Positions 9,391-21,894 are shown, counted from the stretch's first letter. The stretch: 23,941 bases of DNA from Saccoglossus kowalevskii (GCF_000003605.2 NW_003156744.1:229109-253049), one strand, 5' to 3'. A program made the numbers and translations. The notes: generated by a model from the sequence alone, not told the origin.

Positions 9391-10028
9391 TTGTTGAGAA
9401 TGACATGCATTGGATTTAATAGGGATCGCCACAATTCTATCCCATTCCTATTTACGAGTTCAGAATGTATATCATGTAACAATGAATAGACAATCCAGGT
9501 TATTACTACATCAACACATTGTGCAATATTTTTCTTCTAGCAGTAGTAGTTATAAAAGTATATATACTCGGTGTTTAGTGTCTGCTAGCATTGCTGTCAT
9601 TTCACTGTGCTGGCTTACTACATCGTGACATAGGATACACATCGGACATAGCCCCCTTACTACATTTCATCACTGGAACACTTTTGAAATCTTAACAAAC
9701 ATGGTTGAACAGTAATCTTACGAAGCATTATTTTATCTTGGGATCTTTTCTCTTTCTAATGATTGACTTTTTTTGTCAAATTGGTGTTCTATTTGTTCCG
9801 TTAAACGACAATATTGGTTGAGTTGAGACACCACACACAAACAAACCCTAGAGGCTATTCAGTATAAATCACGAGTCAACACATAAGACCCATTTTACAT
9901 AAGCACAAAATAATTGCTTTGAACGGTAACACCCAAAGACCCTACTACCATACAATAGTTTTCATTCCATACTACAATCACTTTAAAAGTCATTATAAAC
10001 AACAGAATTGAAAAAGGTACGACATTAC

Positions 10029-10105
10029 CTCGTCTTCTGTTCACTTCCAGTCGTGAAATGGTGGCGGTAAAACAGTCTAGACGTAGAATAATACTCGTTG
10101 TCCAT
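10029..10105 (-). CDS. Possible first coding exon U1 of an unrecognised gene
   Basis: GCTATGGAC gives a good start context at 10105. The frame MDNEYYSTSRLFYRHHFTTG continues to a donor ACGAG|GTAATG (GT at 10028-10027), phase 2. A second frame is open too. It does not join in phase to exon U2, so at least one exon would be missing or the grouping is wrong. Confidence 0.35.
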
Positions 10106-11280
10106 AGCAACAATTTGGTAAATCCGTTTTATCCGCCGTTTGTTTTAAATACAACTTTTTTTATATTATGTTGGTTACATCTATCTCTGAGAGTGTTTTA
10201 AAATTAGATCAGTCATTGTGAACCTCAGACTGGTAAGATGTATCTTGCAGCCTGTCTGTATATCTATTATTATTATTATACATCTGTGACGCTGCAATTT
10301 ACAACGTGCCGTAATTTTGTGGTATTTTACGGGGTACTCAGACAGTACGCCGCGTGTAGGTCGATACTAAAGCTGTAATGTCTTCGTGCGTACGAAGGAC
10401 TTCGTTTCCGTTGCTGCCACTACGCCAATAAATAGATAAGACACCAGTGGAATGACACTACATCAACAATGAGACGGGCGAATTGCAAGATTATGAAAAA
10501 CTAGTAGAGTAATATGCGATATGTTTACTGGAGCTGTATGTGTCGTGATTTTCAGTTCATTTCATGTGTTATGCAGCATGGTCACACAGCGACGTTGGTA
10601 TTAGGTTTTGTATTTAAACACCATTTGTAAGACATGTAATTGGTGATTTGAATGAATGAATTGTGACATTAGGTGCCATTGTAAGGCATTAGTCTCAACA
10701 ATATACAATGGTTTCTAAGGAACCGTTAATTTTATCGGAATTGAATAGTCCATAGGGTACCACTAAAACCTATGCCTATATGTCGAATCTGAGGCTTGTA
10801 CATTGCATCTTAAACCATCTAAAGGACATATAATAAGGAAAAACCTCCAGACAATGAGGTGAAAAGGTTCATTAAATTACAAGTTATTCCAACCAGGTTT
10901 GCACAAAACAATCTTTGAAGACTTTCTTAGTTGCATCATAGACTATATAGAAGCTGATTGCTTGTATGTGTCTTGTTAAAGCTAGAAGTGGCATTACTGT
11001 CATGAATTTGTTTTCGCGTATCTGTTGACCGACTTAATTAACTGATTATTAGCGAATTGCTGTGTTATGTCTGTCATCGTTTAGGTCTATTTGAAGTTTT
11101 GGACGGAACTTGGCTCAGTGATTTGGAACTAATTACGAGATAATCGTCGCCATTTTGACAGTTTATATCCATAGTTATTAATGTAGTGAACGATTAATCA
11201 AAAGATATAACGTATTCAGTACTTAGTGTGATTGGCTTTATGATTGAAGGTTACGCCCTAGAGTCTTTTTACTGTTTTGT
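10106..11280. other. Intergenic, nothing recognised
   Basis: AT-rich with a few CpG-bearing stretches near 10290-10430 and a short ATT run at 10266-10279. No frame, RNA or repeat was convincing. Confidence 0.4.
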
Positions 11281-11690
11281 AATTGGTTAGAGTTTTGAAA
11301 ATGAATAAAGAGAGTTTGAGTTGGTCTTGGCGAATACTCCACGATAGATGCAGTAGAGAGAGAGTGCAGTCCTAGAGAGTCGAGTCGAGTCGAGAGTCCA
11401 GTCCAGGGGCGAGCCTTGAGGCAGTCCCGTCTTGGGCGAGTCTTGGTTCAGCCTTGTGAGAGTCTTGGGGACTTTTCCCCAGGGCGCTGTGTCTTATAGA
11501 GTGCTCCAAAAGATCGACTAAGACGAGAGCTGAAACGTATTTCGTTGTGTGTGCCTTATTTGACTGTAAAGTTAAAGTGATTTTCCCGATCCCGTACCTC
11601 AAGGGGACGAGATAGAGAGACGAGACGAGATTCCCCCCTGACACGTGTGGAGAACCCCGTGAAGAAGATTTACCCCTGATATTACATCAG
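11281..11690 (+). other. GC-richer island with GAGTC repeats and a poly(A) signal; possible LTR remnant
   Basis: An AATAAA at about 11304 with GT-rich sequence just downstream precedes a GC-rich stretch containing GAGAGAGAG, GAGTCGAGTCGAGTCGAGAG and later GACGAGATAGAGAGACGAG. A signal-then-GC-rich order resembles the R-U5 part of an LTR, but no clear terminal TG..CA with target duplication, primer-binding site or coding region was found. The open frame on the minus strand here is probably composition. Confidence 0.3.
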
Positions 11691-11925
11691 CCAGTACAGC
11701 TTTGATTGATTGGGGATTCATAGCACCGCGTTTTGACCAGTAATTATGCTTCTACGTAAACATTTCTCACATAAAGAGTTAAATAAAATGTGGGCAGGAA
11801 TTTAAGATAGTTGGCTCATTGATTACTGTTGCTTTGGGAATGTGGGAATGGTCACTAATGTGAAGGCTTAGCAAATAGCGTCCCGGCGAGTGAATACTAT
11901 GGAGGTGGTAAGTCCCTATTTTTAT

Positions 11926-12400
11926 AGATGTATTTGTATATTTGACCTATGTTGCTTGCATATCAAACCCAACTGTTGTAAAGTCGGAAAATGAATAAAA
12001 GCAAGATGAAACAGCTTATATTAGCAGATCGTCACATGAGGTGCCTGTACAATGACGAAAAACAAGCTTGCAAAGGAGTTCAAAGTGATTGCAAAGTTGG
12101 CGGAGGTGCTCGTTTATTTGACCTACGTCATTGTCATGCCAACCCCGCAGTTAAATTTCGAAAACATTAACTAAATGTATAGAAATATGTATCTAAACGG
12201 AGAACTGAAAAATGGAAGACAAACTGCTTACAATGTTGTGCAAAGCCATTGCAAAGTTCGAAAATGTGAATAAATATATCGGTAATTGCCGTTAAATTAT
12301 CGTTCTGTCTCTCCAAGCATGTAGAGGTCAAAGATAAATTCAAGAAGTTACTTGTGAAACGATATCAATTATAAAACATTTACAAACATGAAATAGTCAT
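11926..12400. repeat. ~170-bp repeat family, block B
   Basis: Aligned with blocks A and C in the same orientation. It carries TTGTATATTTGACC, AGCAGATCGTCACATGAGG, CCAACCCCGCAGTTAAATTTC and a third partial unit (GCAAAGCCATTGCAAAGTT). It ends AACATTTACAAACATGAAAT, as block C does. Confidence 0.85.
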
Positions 12401-12415
12401 GCAGCAGTCGACCGA

Positions 12416-12478
12416 CGTCTAAAGTTTAGCTCAATCGGTCATGGTTAGTACTTGCATGGGAGACCGCTTGATAAAACA
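12416..12478 (+). ncRNA. 5S rRNA-derived segment (pseudogene or 5S-headed SINE)
   Basis: Bases 12422-12468 align without gaps to the internal promoter region of animal 5S rRNA as I recall it (about 37 of 47 identical). The box C part GGTTAGTACTTGCATGGGAG is nearly perfect, with one change. The A-box part (AAGTTTAGC) is partly kept. The 5' third and the 3' end of 5S are not recognisable. Known 5S-derived elements include the SINE3 class; whether this one has such a body is unproven. It lies between repeat blocks B and C. Confidence 0.7.
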
Positions 12479-12574
12479 AGCTGGAGAATTTGTGTAGTCT
12501 CACCACAGACATGGAAAAGATATGAGGCAACTTTTGTGCATTCTTTCTTTCTTACAGTGATGTCAATCGTTCAT

Positions 12575-13082
12575 AGCAGAAAGTCATGGAAATTTATATA
12601 TTTTTAAAGTTCAAGTAAAGTTTTCAAATTCCGTCTAATGATCGAATAACAAGCTGTTGATGCTGTCGGTACACAGTGGCTTAAAGCCGTTAGTACACCG
12701 TGCAAAGTTGTGCAAAACGATTGCAAAGTTGGTAAATTTGTATTTGTATATTTGACCCAAGTTGTTAGCATATTAACCCCCCCCCAGTTGTAAAGTCGAA
12801 CAAAATGAATAACATCCAGAGAAATAAAGCCTATATTAGCAGATCGTCACATTAGGTTACTCTACAATGTTGAAAAACAATATTACAAAATTGTGTAAAT
12901 CGACTGAAAAGTCTGCGGAGGTGCTTGTATATTTAACCTAAGTCATTGTCATGCCAACCCCGCAGTTAAATTTCGAAAACATTAACTGAATGTCTAGAAA
13001 ATGCCCTATAAACGTGCAGATTATCTCAAAAGTGAACTGAAAAATGGAATTTTAAAACATTTAAAAACATGAAATAGCAGCC
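12575..13082. repeat. ~170-bp repeat family, block C
   Basis: Close relative of block A over its whole length, including the leading GTTTTCAAA..TCTAATGA part that block B lacks. It ends AACATTTAAAAACATGAAAT. Blocks B and C flank the 5S-like segment. Confidence 0.85.
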
Positions 13083-13384
13083 AATTCGGGTAAAATTCTA
13101 ATTGTTCGTGTGGTTATGCATTGAAGAAATTATTCAATCCGTAAACTGACTCCACATTAATGAATAGATAAGGAGGGACAAATATCAATGAACAACAATC
13201 AATAAGGCATCAGCCGAAGACAGAATATGTAAATATATATTTAAACTTGATTTAAAAGATTGTTTACATGAATCTCTCCATAAACTATTCAACATTATTT
13301 TGTCGACTCATCAAGTATATTCCCTGAGTTCGGGTCTTGACTTGTTCGGGTCGGGTCGGGTTTTGTTCCAATCCACAAATCAGG

Positions 13385-14035
13385 GCTCAAATAAAATTTG
13401 CAGGGGAATTAGAATATCTACTTGTTTGGGAAAGCTGTTTAAAGGATTGCTAAATTATCTAAATAAGACAATTATAATTCACAGTTTTAAATTTGGTTTC
13501 TGAATATATCTTATAACTAAAGATAATCTATTCATTTTAACACTGTTATCAAAAAATATCTCCAAAAAGACTGACTACCCCTAGAGAATTAACATTATAA
13601 AAAAACAAGAAATATACCTGTTTTGTTGACGTAAAAACGCGTTTGATAGTATCTGGCATGAAGGTCTATACCTACAATTGCTGAAATATAGGATTACAGA
13701 TAAACTATACAAGATATTAAAAGTATGAATCGCAAACTAAAACACAAAGTGGAGACAAACGGTTCGGCAGCAGAATTTGTCAATCAAATATAGGAGTGAA
13801 GCAAGGCTGTAATCTAACCTCACACTATTTCACTTTCCCAAAAATGTTATATATTTAAATACATACAAGCCGCTAACACTATTTAATACTCCAATCCACT
13901 GTATACTGATGATATTGTCATCCTTTCAGAATCAGAGAGTGGCTCACAATCTAGTCTTCAAGAAACAAAAACTATGTTTGTTTTTTATAAAACAGTCTTC
14001 ATTGGAAAATGACATTAATGTTACGAAAAATGAAA
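13385..14035 (+). pseudogene. Decayed LINE reverse transcriptase
   Basis: RT motifs appear in order in drifting frames: RGIRISTCLGKLFKG at about 13395, FVDVK then AFDSIWHEGLY at about 13622-13670, NRKLKHKVETNGSAAEFVNQ, IGVKQGCNLT at about 13790, and PLYTDDIVILSESESGSQ at about 13895 (the YADD box is now YTDD). At least four frameshifts and several stops break it. The non-LTR clade is not certain. Confidence 0.85.
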
Positions 14036-14327
14036 TTATATAGAAATATGTAAAACAAACAATACATATACATGTACTTAGAAAATTATGTTTAGCAAAA
14101 TTATAGTTTACATTTTTGATATAGCAGGGATTTCATGTTCTCTGACATCGGTTCTTTCGTATGGTTCGTTTCTGGTGTTCGAATAATATCGTACACATCA
14201 CCGAGATTTAACCAACACAAATAATAACAACATGAGTAAACTACAGTATACGGTATTTATTTATTTATTACTAAATCTTTTATATACAGGCCTTTTTATA
14301 TGTTTCATTCAGAGGAACAGAATCACA
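14036..14327. other. Nothing recognised
   Basis: AT-rich, with no supported feature. A short open frame from 14232 has no family match and poor composition. Confidence 0.4.
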
Positions 14328-14433
14328 CCAAACACTGGAGGCTTTTTCCTGTTTGACTTGTTCCCACTTCATGAACGAGAACATTGGACACGAGAACGAG
14401 CGAAACGTGAGTGATAGCGCCGCCAGTGTTTGG
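14328..14433. repeat. Imperfect inverted repeat with 15-bp arms
   Basis: CCAAACACTGGAGGC (14328-14342) and GCCGCCAGTGTTTGG (14419-14433) pair at 14 of 15 positions around a 76-bp loop. Outer CACAC/GTGTG bases extend the match with a small bulge. It may be a foldback or a tiny MITE-like end pair. Confidence 0.6.
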
Positions 14434-15023
14434 AGTGTGCAGCAGAAAGACCGGTATGGTACATGGTCGATGTTAGTTCATACTTGTTTTTATTAGTCAT
14501 TTGAGGTGTTACTACACATTGTAAATAAATGCAAAAATGAAAAATTATTCGAGCTGAATTCGGTAACACGGTAAAATTACAAGGAATATACTGTTATATA
14601 CTGTAAATATTGGCAAATATGTTGCTTTCATTAAATATTGGCTGTGCATTTTAAAAATGGACAAATCCAGATTGGTCTATAAATGATACAGCTTTTGGTT
14701 TCAAAGTAATAGAAAACGAAATTTATTGAGAAAGTACACCCAAGAGTGACTCTCTGGTAGATTTGGTACCTCTGAGCAATCCGAGGCAATTTAAACAAGT
14801 CGGGAAGGTGGGATTGAAAGCGACGCGAGATATTGCATTCCATATTCACATAATACAGTGGAGGACAAATTACATATTTTGTTTAGTTTGTCCAACTTAT
14901 CACATCATAATGGAATTATATATTTCGACGTTTTACCACATTCCAGTAACGTACAAACAATGTTGATGCACAGAGAAATATCCCTAAGGAAGTTTATTCT
15001 TAAAAGCTTTTTACTCAAAATCC
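14434..15023. other. Nothing recognised
   Basis: Short overlapping frames exist on both strands around 14630-14970 but lack motif, splice context or protein-like composition. Confidence 0.4.
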
Positions 15024-15227
<204 letters not shown>

Positions 15228-15474
15228 CTAATTTACAAATGCAATGTTCATTACAACTCTCTATCATAAATTCAAATAAAACATGAAAATAAACATTTCA
15301 AATAAAGAATATAACAAGAAATTAAATAGAAAGATAAAAACAGATACGTAAATTATTGTCACAAAACACGCAACAGTAGTCAATACTGGACTGAAACATA
15401 CTTAGGTACAAACGCAGACTCAAAAAATTACAAATTTTACACAAAATCCCAACACGCCCGGCTAACTTTTACAT

Positions 15475-15700
15475 AATTGCTCAACGTAGACATCCCAGGT
15501 AAGGCTGTTGTCGATGATAACACCGAGACATTCTTCTTGGCCATCAACAGCAAAGGGTGCTTCCTTAAGGCAGATTTTCAGGTGTTTATTTGTTGTACAG
15601 GAACTTCGAATACTGAAACGAAAACCAATAAGCTTACAGTCGATGCTAACGTTTGGTCTTCCGCATACATGTCAATTGCACTGGATTCCAGTAAGAATGG
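15475..15700 (-). pseudogene. LINE reverse transcriptase relic, minus strand
   Basis: On the minus strand one frame gives AIDMYAEDQTLASTVS, an altered form of the YADD(T/Q) box. A shifted frame gives CLKEAPFAVDGQEECLGVII and DNSLTWDVYVEQL, the typical C-terminal RT block (CLGVIID..L.W..H). The intervening part is frameshifted. It is oriented opposite to the other LINE pieces here. Confidence 0.75.
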
Positions 15701-16192
15701 GAGATCGTAATACAGATTAATAATAACAAACTGTCTGTACCGTGGACCCTATAGAAAGAATATCGTGATCCACAAGTCCAAGAAAGTAAGTTAATTGATG
15801 ATTGCTATATAATTGATTCGAAATATTATCATTTATTAATAATAACAAATTACCGCAATGTGTTTGACACATAATTCTTAAAGAACACAATACATCGAAA
15901 TATACGCAATTGAGCATAATACTACTAATGTATGACTTCTTCAACCCATGTCACCTAGATATGAATATACGAAGAAATAATTTCATTATTTAAGATATAT
16001 TAAATTCAAATTTTGACATTTTTATGACATTTCGGACTCTTCTTAAAAAAAAATGTCCAGTGACCCATTTTTTAAATTTTTGGCCGCGTGATGGAATGAA
16101 CCCGCAATCATGAAAGGATGGCTAACAATGACATGTAAAGATAAATTCGGCCGAAGCTCTGGCTGCGTGCAATTAAAGTTCCCGACCAATCA
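15701..16192. other. Nothing recognised
   Basis: AT-rich with homopolymer runs; no supported gene or repeat unit. Confidence 0.4.
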
Positions 16193-17578
16193 GACGTGTG
16201 CTGCATATATCTTTACTATTCAGTCTATTCAGTGGTTATAATGACCGTGAACACACCTGACATAAATGTATAACGCCGCGGGAGGATATAGGTCCTATAA
16301 TCACACGGATGATATTGTAACATTTTCTCGCTGTCGGCTCGTGTTTAACATGCTATTTTTCTGCTTCTCAAAAATGAAGAAAGACGATTATTTTGAAAAT
16401 GATTTACCTAAAATATCATTTAACAGCATAATATCATTATGTTGTTAAATCGTCTAATAAAATGTCTAATAAATAGAATGATATAATTAACTAGAGAGGG
16501 TGTTATCAATTGAAAACATGAATGAAAAAATGATCCAATGGAGGATGTAGCGCCCAGGTGTGCTCAATTAGACGGAGTAATTGCTTTCCTGTATAGTAAC
16601 AGAGTGAGCTTATGTTCTTTTAATCGCTCTCTTTTCTATTGTAAACTTGAACTGTGTGTATTCATGTATAATCACTCCCATTGGGCATATATAACATCAG
16701 AAGTCAAAGTCGATATAATATATACCGTATACCAATTAAATATTGTGGATTAAGTAAAATGACCGTCTAATTATCGTATTTATTTTAATTTTCTATTTTT
16801 GTGAAATTGAATAAAAATGTACATTGCGTGCATCAACAATAATTTAAAAAAATAACATACATTGATAACAAATGCAATGGTGTATACTTAAACAATTTGA
16901 AATTGTACTGACCAATCAATAACCCACACACGCACATCGGAATCACGTAAACAGTTGTTTGATTGGATACTATAACTTTACTGTCATAATTTGTTAGATT
17001 ACGAATTACTGTACAAAATTGAGTTACTATAAATGTTTCATTTTGGAAATATACTACACCAAATATTGGGCGAATTTTGTACCCAATAGATTGAACAGTG
17101 TTGATTATTGATGGGTACCATTCGTCTTTTATTAAATATATCAAATTAAAATATTAAAATATGATTATATTTATTACTGCCGTATGTCATCTCAGCATTC
17201 CGCCATTTGCCGGTTTGGATTCCGCCATTTGCCGGTTTGGATTCCGCCATTTGCCGGTTTGGATTCCGCCATTCGCCGGTTTGGATTCCGCCATTCGCCG
17301 GTTTGGATTCCGCCATTTGCCGGTTTGGATTCCGCCATTCGCCGGTTTGGATTCCGCCATTCGCCGGTTTGGATTCCGCCATTTGCCGGTTTGGATTCCG
17401 CCATTCGCCGGTTTGGATTCCGCCATTCGCCGGTTTGGATTCCGCCATTCGCCGGTTTGGATTCCGCCATTCGCCGGTTTGGATTCCGCCATTCGCCGGT
17501 TTGGAGATTGGCGTCTCACCCGAGGGGCCGTATTACTGCCGGTGTCTGGTGTCGGTTATAATCATGCCACCAGTGAAT
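16193..17578. repeat. Diverged duplicated segment, copy 1 (contains the 22-bp minisatellite)
   Basis: Shares an ordered series of blocks with 22333-23252: GGTTATAATGACCGTGAA, CACACCTGACA, CTGTATAGTAAC, TTATGTTCTTT, TAATCACT(T)CCCAT, CCAATAATTTAAAAAA-like, GATTACGAATTACTGTACAA, TATTTATTACTG(C/T)CGTAT, GGCGTC(T)CAC and AGGGGC. Gaps and substitutions are many, so the copies are old or are two members of a repeat family. Confidence 0.8.
17197..17504. repeat. 22-bp minisatellite, 14 complete units
   Basis: The unit is ATTCCGCCATTYGCCGGTTTGG with a single variable base. Reading T or C at that base, the units run TTTCCTCCTCCCCC, so units 3-11 form three TCC triplets of 66 bp. The unit has no stop in any frame and is not a multiple of three, so overlapping open frames of 90-150 codons appear on both strands. 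GC is far above the flanks. Confidence 0.98.
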
Positions 17579-18640
17579 CGATGTTTAAAATTCCGACAAC
17601 GTACAATATGTACTTGTTTTCTTCATACTAATACATATGATACAAAATATAGGTAGTATAAATATTCATGGTAATACTGATACTTTATTGATGATACTTA
17701 CACATTGATAGTTTTAGTTGTATTATATCATCATTTAGCTTTTCATCATCAAATTTGGAACCATAAATTAAAATTAATTGCCTCAGTATGGTGCTCGACT
17801 TTAAATCTGTAGTCCCTCGGCTAGCTTATTTTTGTCAGGCGATATTTGTATCGATCTTTGGCTTCTTACTCGGTTGGTTTGACGTCACACTTTTGCGTTG
17901 ACCTAGAGCCGGACTACTTTATGCGTGTACACTACTATTCACCGCCGTAAAAGTTAGTTATGTTTCATTATATCTGCCTGCGCTTGTTCGACTGAACTTA
18001 TTCGCTTGTAGAGTGTATCATGTTCCACAATCTTGCTCTCGTCACGAAACTACCAAGATTTTAATGGAAAACATAGTAAGACACAAATATCGACAAAAAT
18101 TACTGAAGTGAAATAAATATTCTTTGTGGGTCAGAAAAGGATTTTTTGGTCAAACTGCTCAGCTGTATCTGTAGGGGCAACACAATTCCATTTAATTTAG
18201 GCCAAATTTAGCACTATTGAGCATGCGTGCATATATATGCAATGCATTATACATGTAGAAAACAAGGTCCTATAGTAATAAATCGAAAACTATTATACTT
18301 AAAACTGACTAAATTATATGTATTTTTTGAAATGTTTTACTAATATTATCGATAATAAGCATTCCTTTTTCGTAATTTGAGATATAAAGAAATCATTTTA
18401 CAATAAAAACCAATGTAAAATGCAATTTTCGACGGACATGTCATTTAATTTGTGCAAGCGAATCTCCGACGGATCACTTGCATGCCGTATCGCCAATATA
18501 TCCATGCACGAATTTGTTCAAAAGACTATTTTGTCGGAAGTTATTTTCGTCGATTCACCAATTCGTCGGAAGTTGAATAATTGCGCTATTTAAGTATCCA
18601 AATACCAAGAAATATGGTATGAATTGCGTGTAGTTGTGCG
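17579..18640. other. Nothing recognised
   Basis: AT-rich sequence. A CRE-like TGACGTCAC lies at about 17880, and GTCGGAAGTT occurs twice at about 18535-18575. Neither supports a gene. Confidence 0.4.
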
Positions 18641-19419
18641 ACTGAAAGTGACGTGGTATTACGTATACAATATACATACACAAGGTTCACACGAAGATCG
18701 AATATGTTAATATTTACGATTTTATTTGTCCACGAAGGTTTACATAACGTGAGTGAAATAGACAAAGAGTTGGAAAGTACATTGACATATTTTGAAATTG
18801 AACAATATTACAAACGTCAGCAAAGAATCGACTAATACGCTTACTGGTGGCAAATATTGACCCAACGTGCAAACATTTATATTTTTGAACAATACAATTC
18901 AATTTGACACGATTCCTGAATCCGTCAATCGATTACTGGTGTCAAGTATCGACCATGCATACGACAAGCTTTTAAGTCAATCCAACGATTCATCTAATTT
19001 TAACTAATAAAATCAATACACATGCAAGGTACTACTAAAAGTGATATTGCTACGTTTACACGGCAGCATTCTATTGCCGACATTCAGTTTGTTCAGAGCT
19101 GAACGTGGCTAAAAACGATGTTGGTGTCGTGCTTGTGTTGTTGTTTCTTTACATGGCACGATGCATGTCAGAGTATTATCCTGTTGAGCGGAGAGCGAAA
19201 GGAACAGTCATTAGTCTGAGACAATGTAATAGTGTTATGATATAGGTATCTTGAATAAACAGTATATACGGCAGCTAAATGTGTTACAGCCTATTCACAT
19301 AAGTTATTGTCATGCAAATTAACCATCTTGTAATTTTTCAACTGTTGCGATATATGTAACAATTACTAGTATCAACCCAAACCTAGTAGGAACACGTCGC
19401 CGTATCATGACCGGTTAAC
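18641..19419. other. No gene; weak local repeat
   Basis: TTACTGGTG(G/T)CAA(A/G)TAT(T/C)GACC occurs at about 18841 and 18934, a degenerate ~93-bp repeat. No convincing coding region. Confidence 0.4.
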
Positions 19420-19461
19420 GGACGTTTCGACCCGGACGTTTCGGCCTGGATGTATCGTCCC
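19420..19461. repeat. Three 14-bp direct repeats at the LINE 5' boundary
   Basis: GGACGTTTCGACCC, GGACGTTTCGGCCT and GGATGTATCGTCCC run head to tail. The LINE homology begins at once after them. Confidence 0.85.
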
Positions 19462-20680
<1,219 letters not shown>

Positions 20681-21060
20681 GTGGTACCTGTAATGTTGCC
20701 GACATTAGTGAAGCTATACAGGAATATTTTCCAATAAAATCAAGCAAACATAGGTGGTTACTTTTATTGTTAATTACGTGATGAACATAAGACGACATAA
20801 CGTAGGCTTGTTTGAAAATGTATAGAAGAAGATAACAATAAGTGTTGACAGTATAAGTTTGTTCACAGAAAGTAATGAAATGACTAAGGTAAAAATATTG
20901 TTGGTAAAGATAATGACGTGCATTATACAATGCATGGCAGTAGTTGCACTGTTGTGTCAACTCGGTTTATTCTGGGGTGAAAAATAGTGATTTTTTTGGC
21001 CAGTAGACAACAAACATCGACACATTAGATATACATTGTTTTTTCAATGGTATATATTTA
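20681..21060. other. Nothing recognised
   Basis: AT-rich; an AATAAA at about 20735 has no associated gene. Confidence 0.4.
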
Positions 21061-21096
21061 TATTTCTAAATATTTATTACAAAATCTATTACAGAC

Positions 21097-21225
21097 ATAT
21101 TTAATACATAGTCTATTATGTGATGTCGGCATACAGTTGTTCACAGAAATATTTAATACATAGTCTATTATGTGATGTCGGCATACAGTTGTTTACAGAA
21201 ATATTTAATACATAGTCTATTATGT
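21097..21225. repeat. 52-bp tandem repeat, 2.5 copies
   Basis: Units start at 21097, 21149 and 21201 with ATATTTAATACATAGTCTAT. The first two differ by one base (TTCACAG/TTTACAG). A decayed partial copy precedes at about 21068-21092. Confidence 0.95.
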
Positions 21226-21780
21226 TAAAGTGTGAAATAGTTGATGCGATAAATAAATTCTATTTTTTACAATGCTCACTCCTTTGATTGGTTGGAACAT
21301 GGTTGGAATGTGTGAAATCGGCAACATAGACGAATAATATCTTACAAATGGCTGTGATAAATCAATTCTGATCAGTCCGTGTTAAATGTTAACTGCTCAA
21401 GTTATTCTACAAAGGAGTGTGAGAAATGCAGATAAGATTAAAAGTCTGTGGTGACGACAATCCAACACACACTGGAAGCTGACGTATACCGACAATAATG
21501 ATATAGATACTGTGATTATTATATGTAAGAGCAGAAGAATAGAAGATGTAAACGCAAACAAATCATTGATTGTAAAACACCTTCCCTTATACTTTCATTT
21601 AGAATATTTTCACTCTGTGGCTAAGATCATCTTACTATTAAAATCTACTTAGGCCGAAACGTCTGACATTCCCATGACCGCGTCTACTATTTTTATCATC
21701 GGTGTTTTTAAAACGTTTTGTAATTTCCATTGGATCTATTCAGTTGCATAATCTTATATGTCAGTTTTCTTTTTCCCGTT
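21226..21780. other. Nothing recognised
   Basis: No supported gene. GGCCGAAACGTC at 21652-21663 is the reverse complement of the 14-bp repeat motif at 19434-19447. Confidence 0.4.
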
Positions 21781-21840
21781 GAGCTACCAATCTATCGGCC
21801 TTATTTCTTTACTCTGTCATATAGATATTTGGATGCGTAC

Positions 21841-21894
21841 ATTTTCGTCAAGCCAGAAATTACGCGAATTCCCAGACGATTTTGTCTCCGCCAT
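21841..21894 (-). CDS. Possible first coding exon, low support
   Basis: An ATG at 21894 in context TTATGGCGG reads MAETKSSGNSRNFWLDEN to a possible donor AAT|GTACGC (phase 0). The upstream 200 bp (21900-22098) is clearly richer in CpG than its surroundings and could be a promoter/5' UTR. No further exon was identified. A plus-strand open frame of 122 codons overlaps it and looks less protein-like. Confidence 0.22.

Noticed and set aside
16833-17144. 103-codon minus-strand frame in duplicated segment copy 1
   Set aside because: The frame is not kept in copy 2 and shows no family motif.
17161-17656. Several overlapping long open frames on both strands
   Set aside because: They are produced by the 22-bp minisatellite, which has no stop in any frame.
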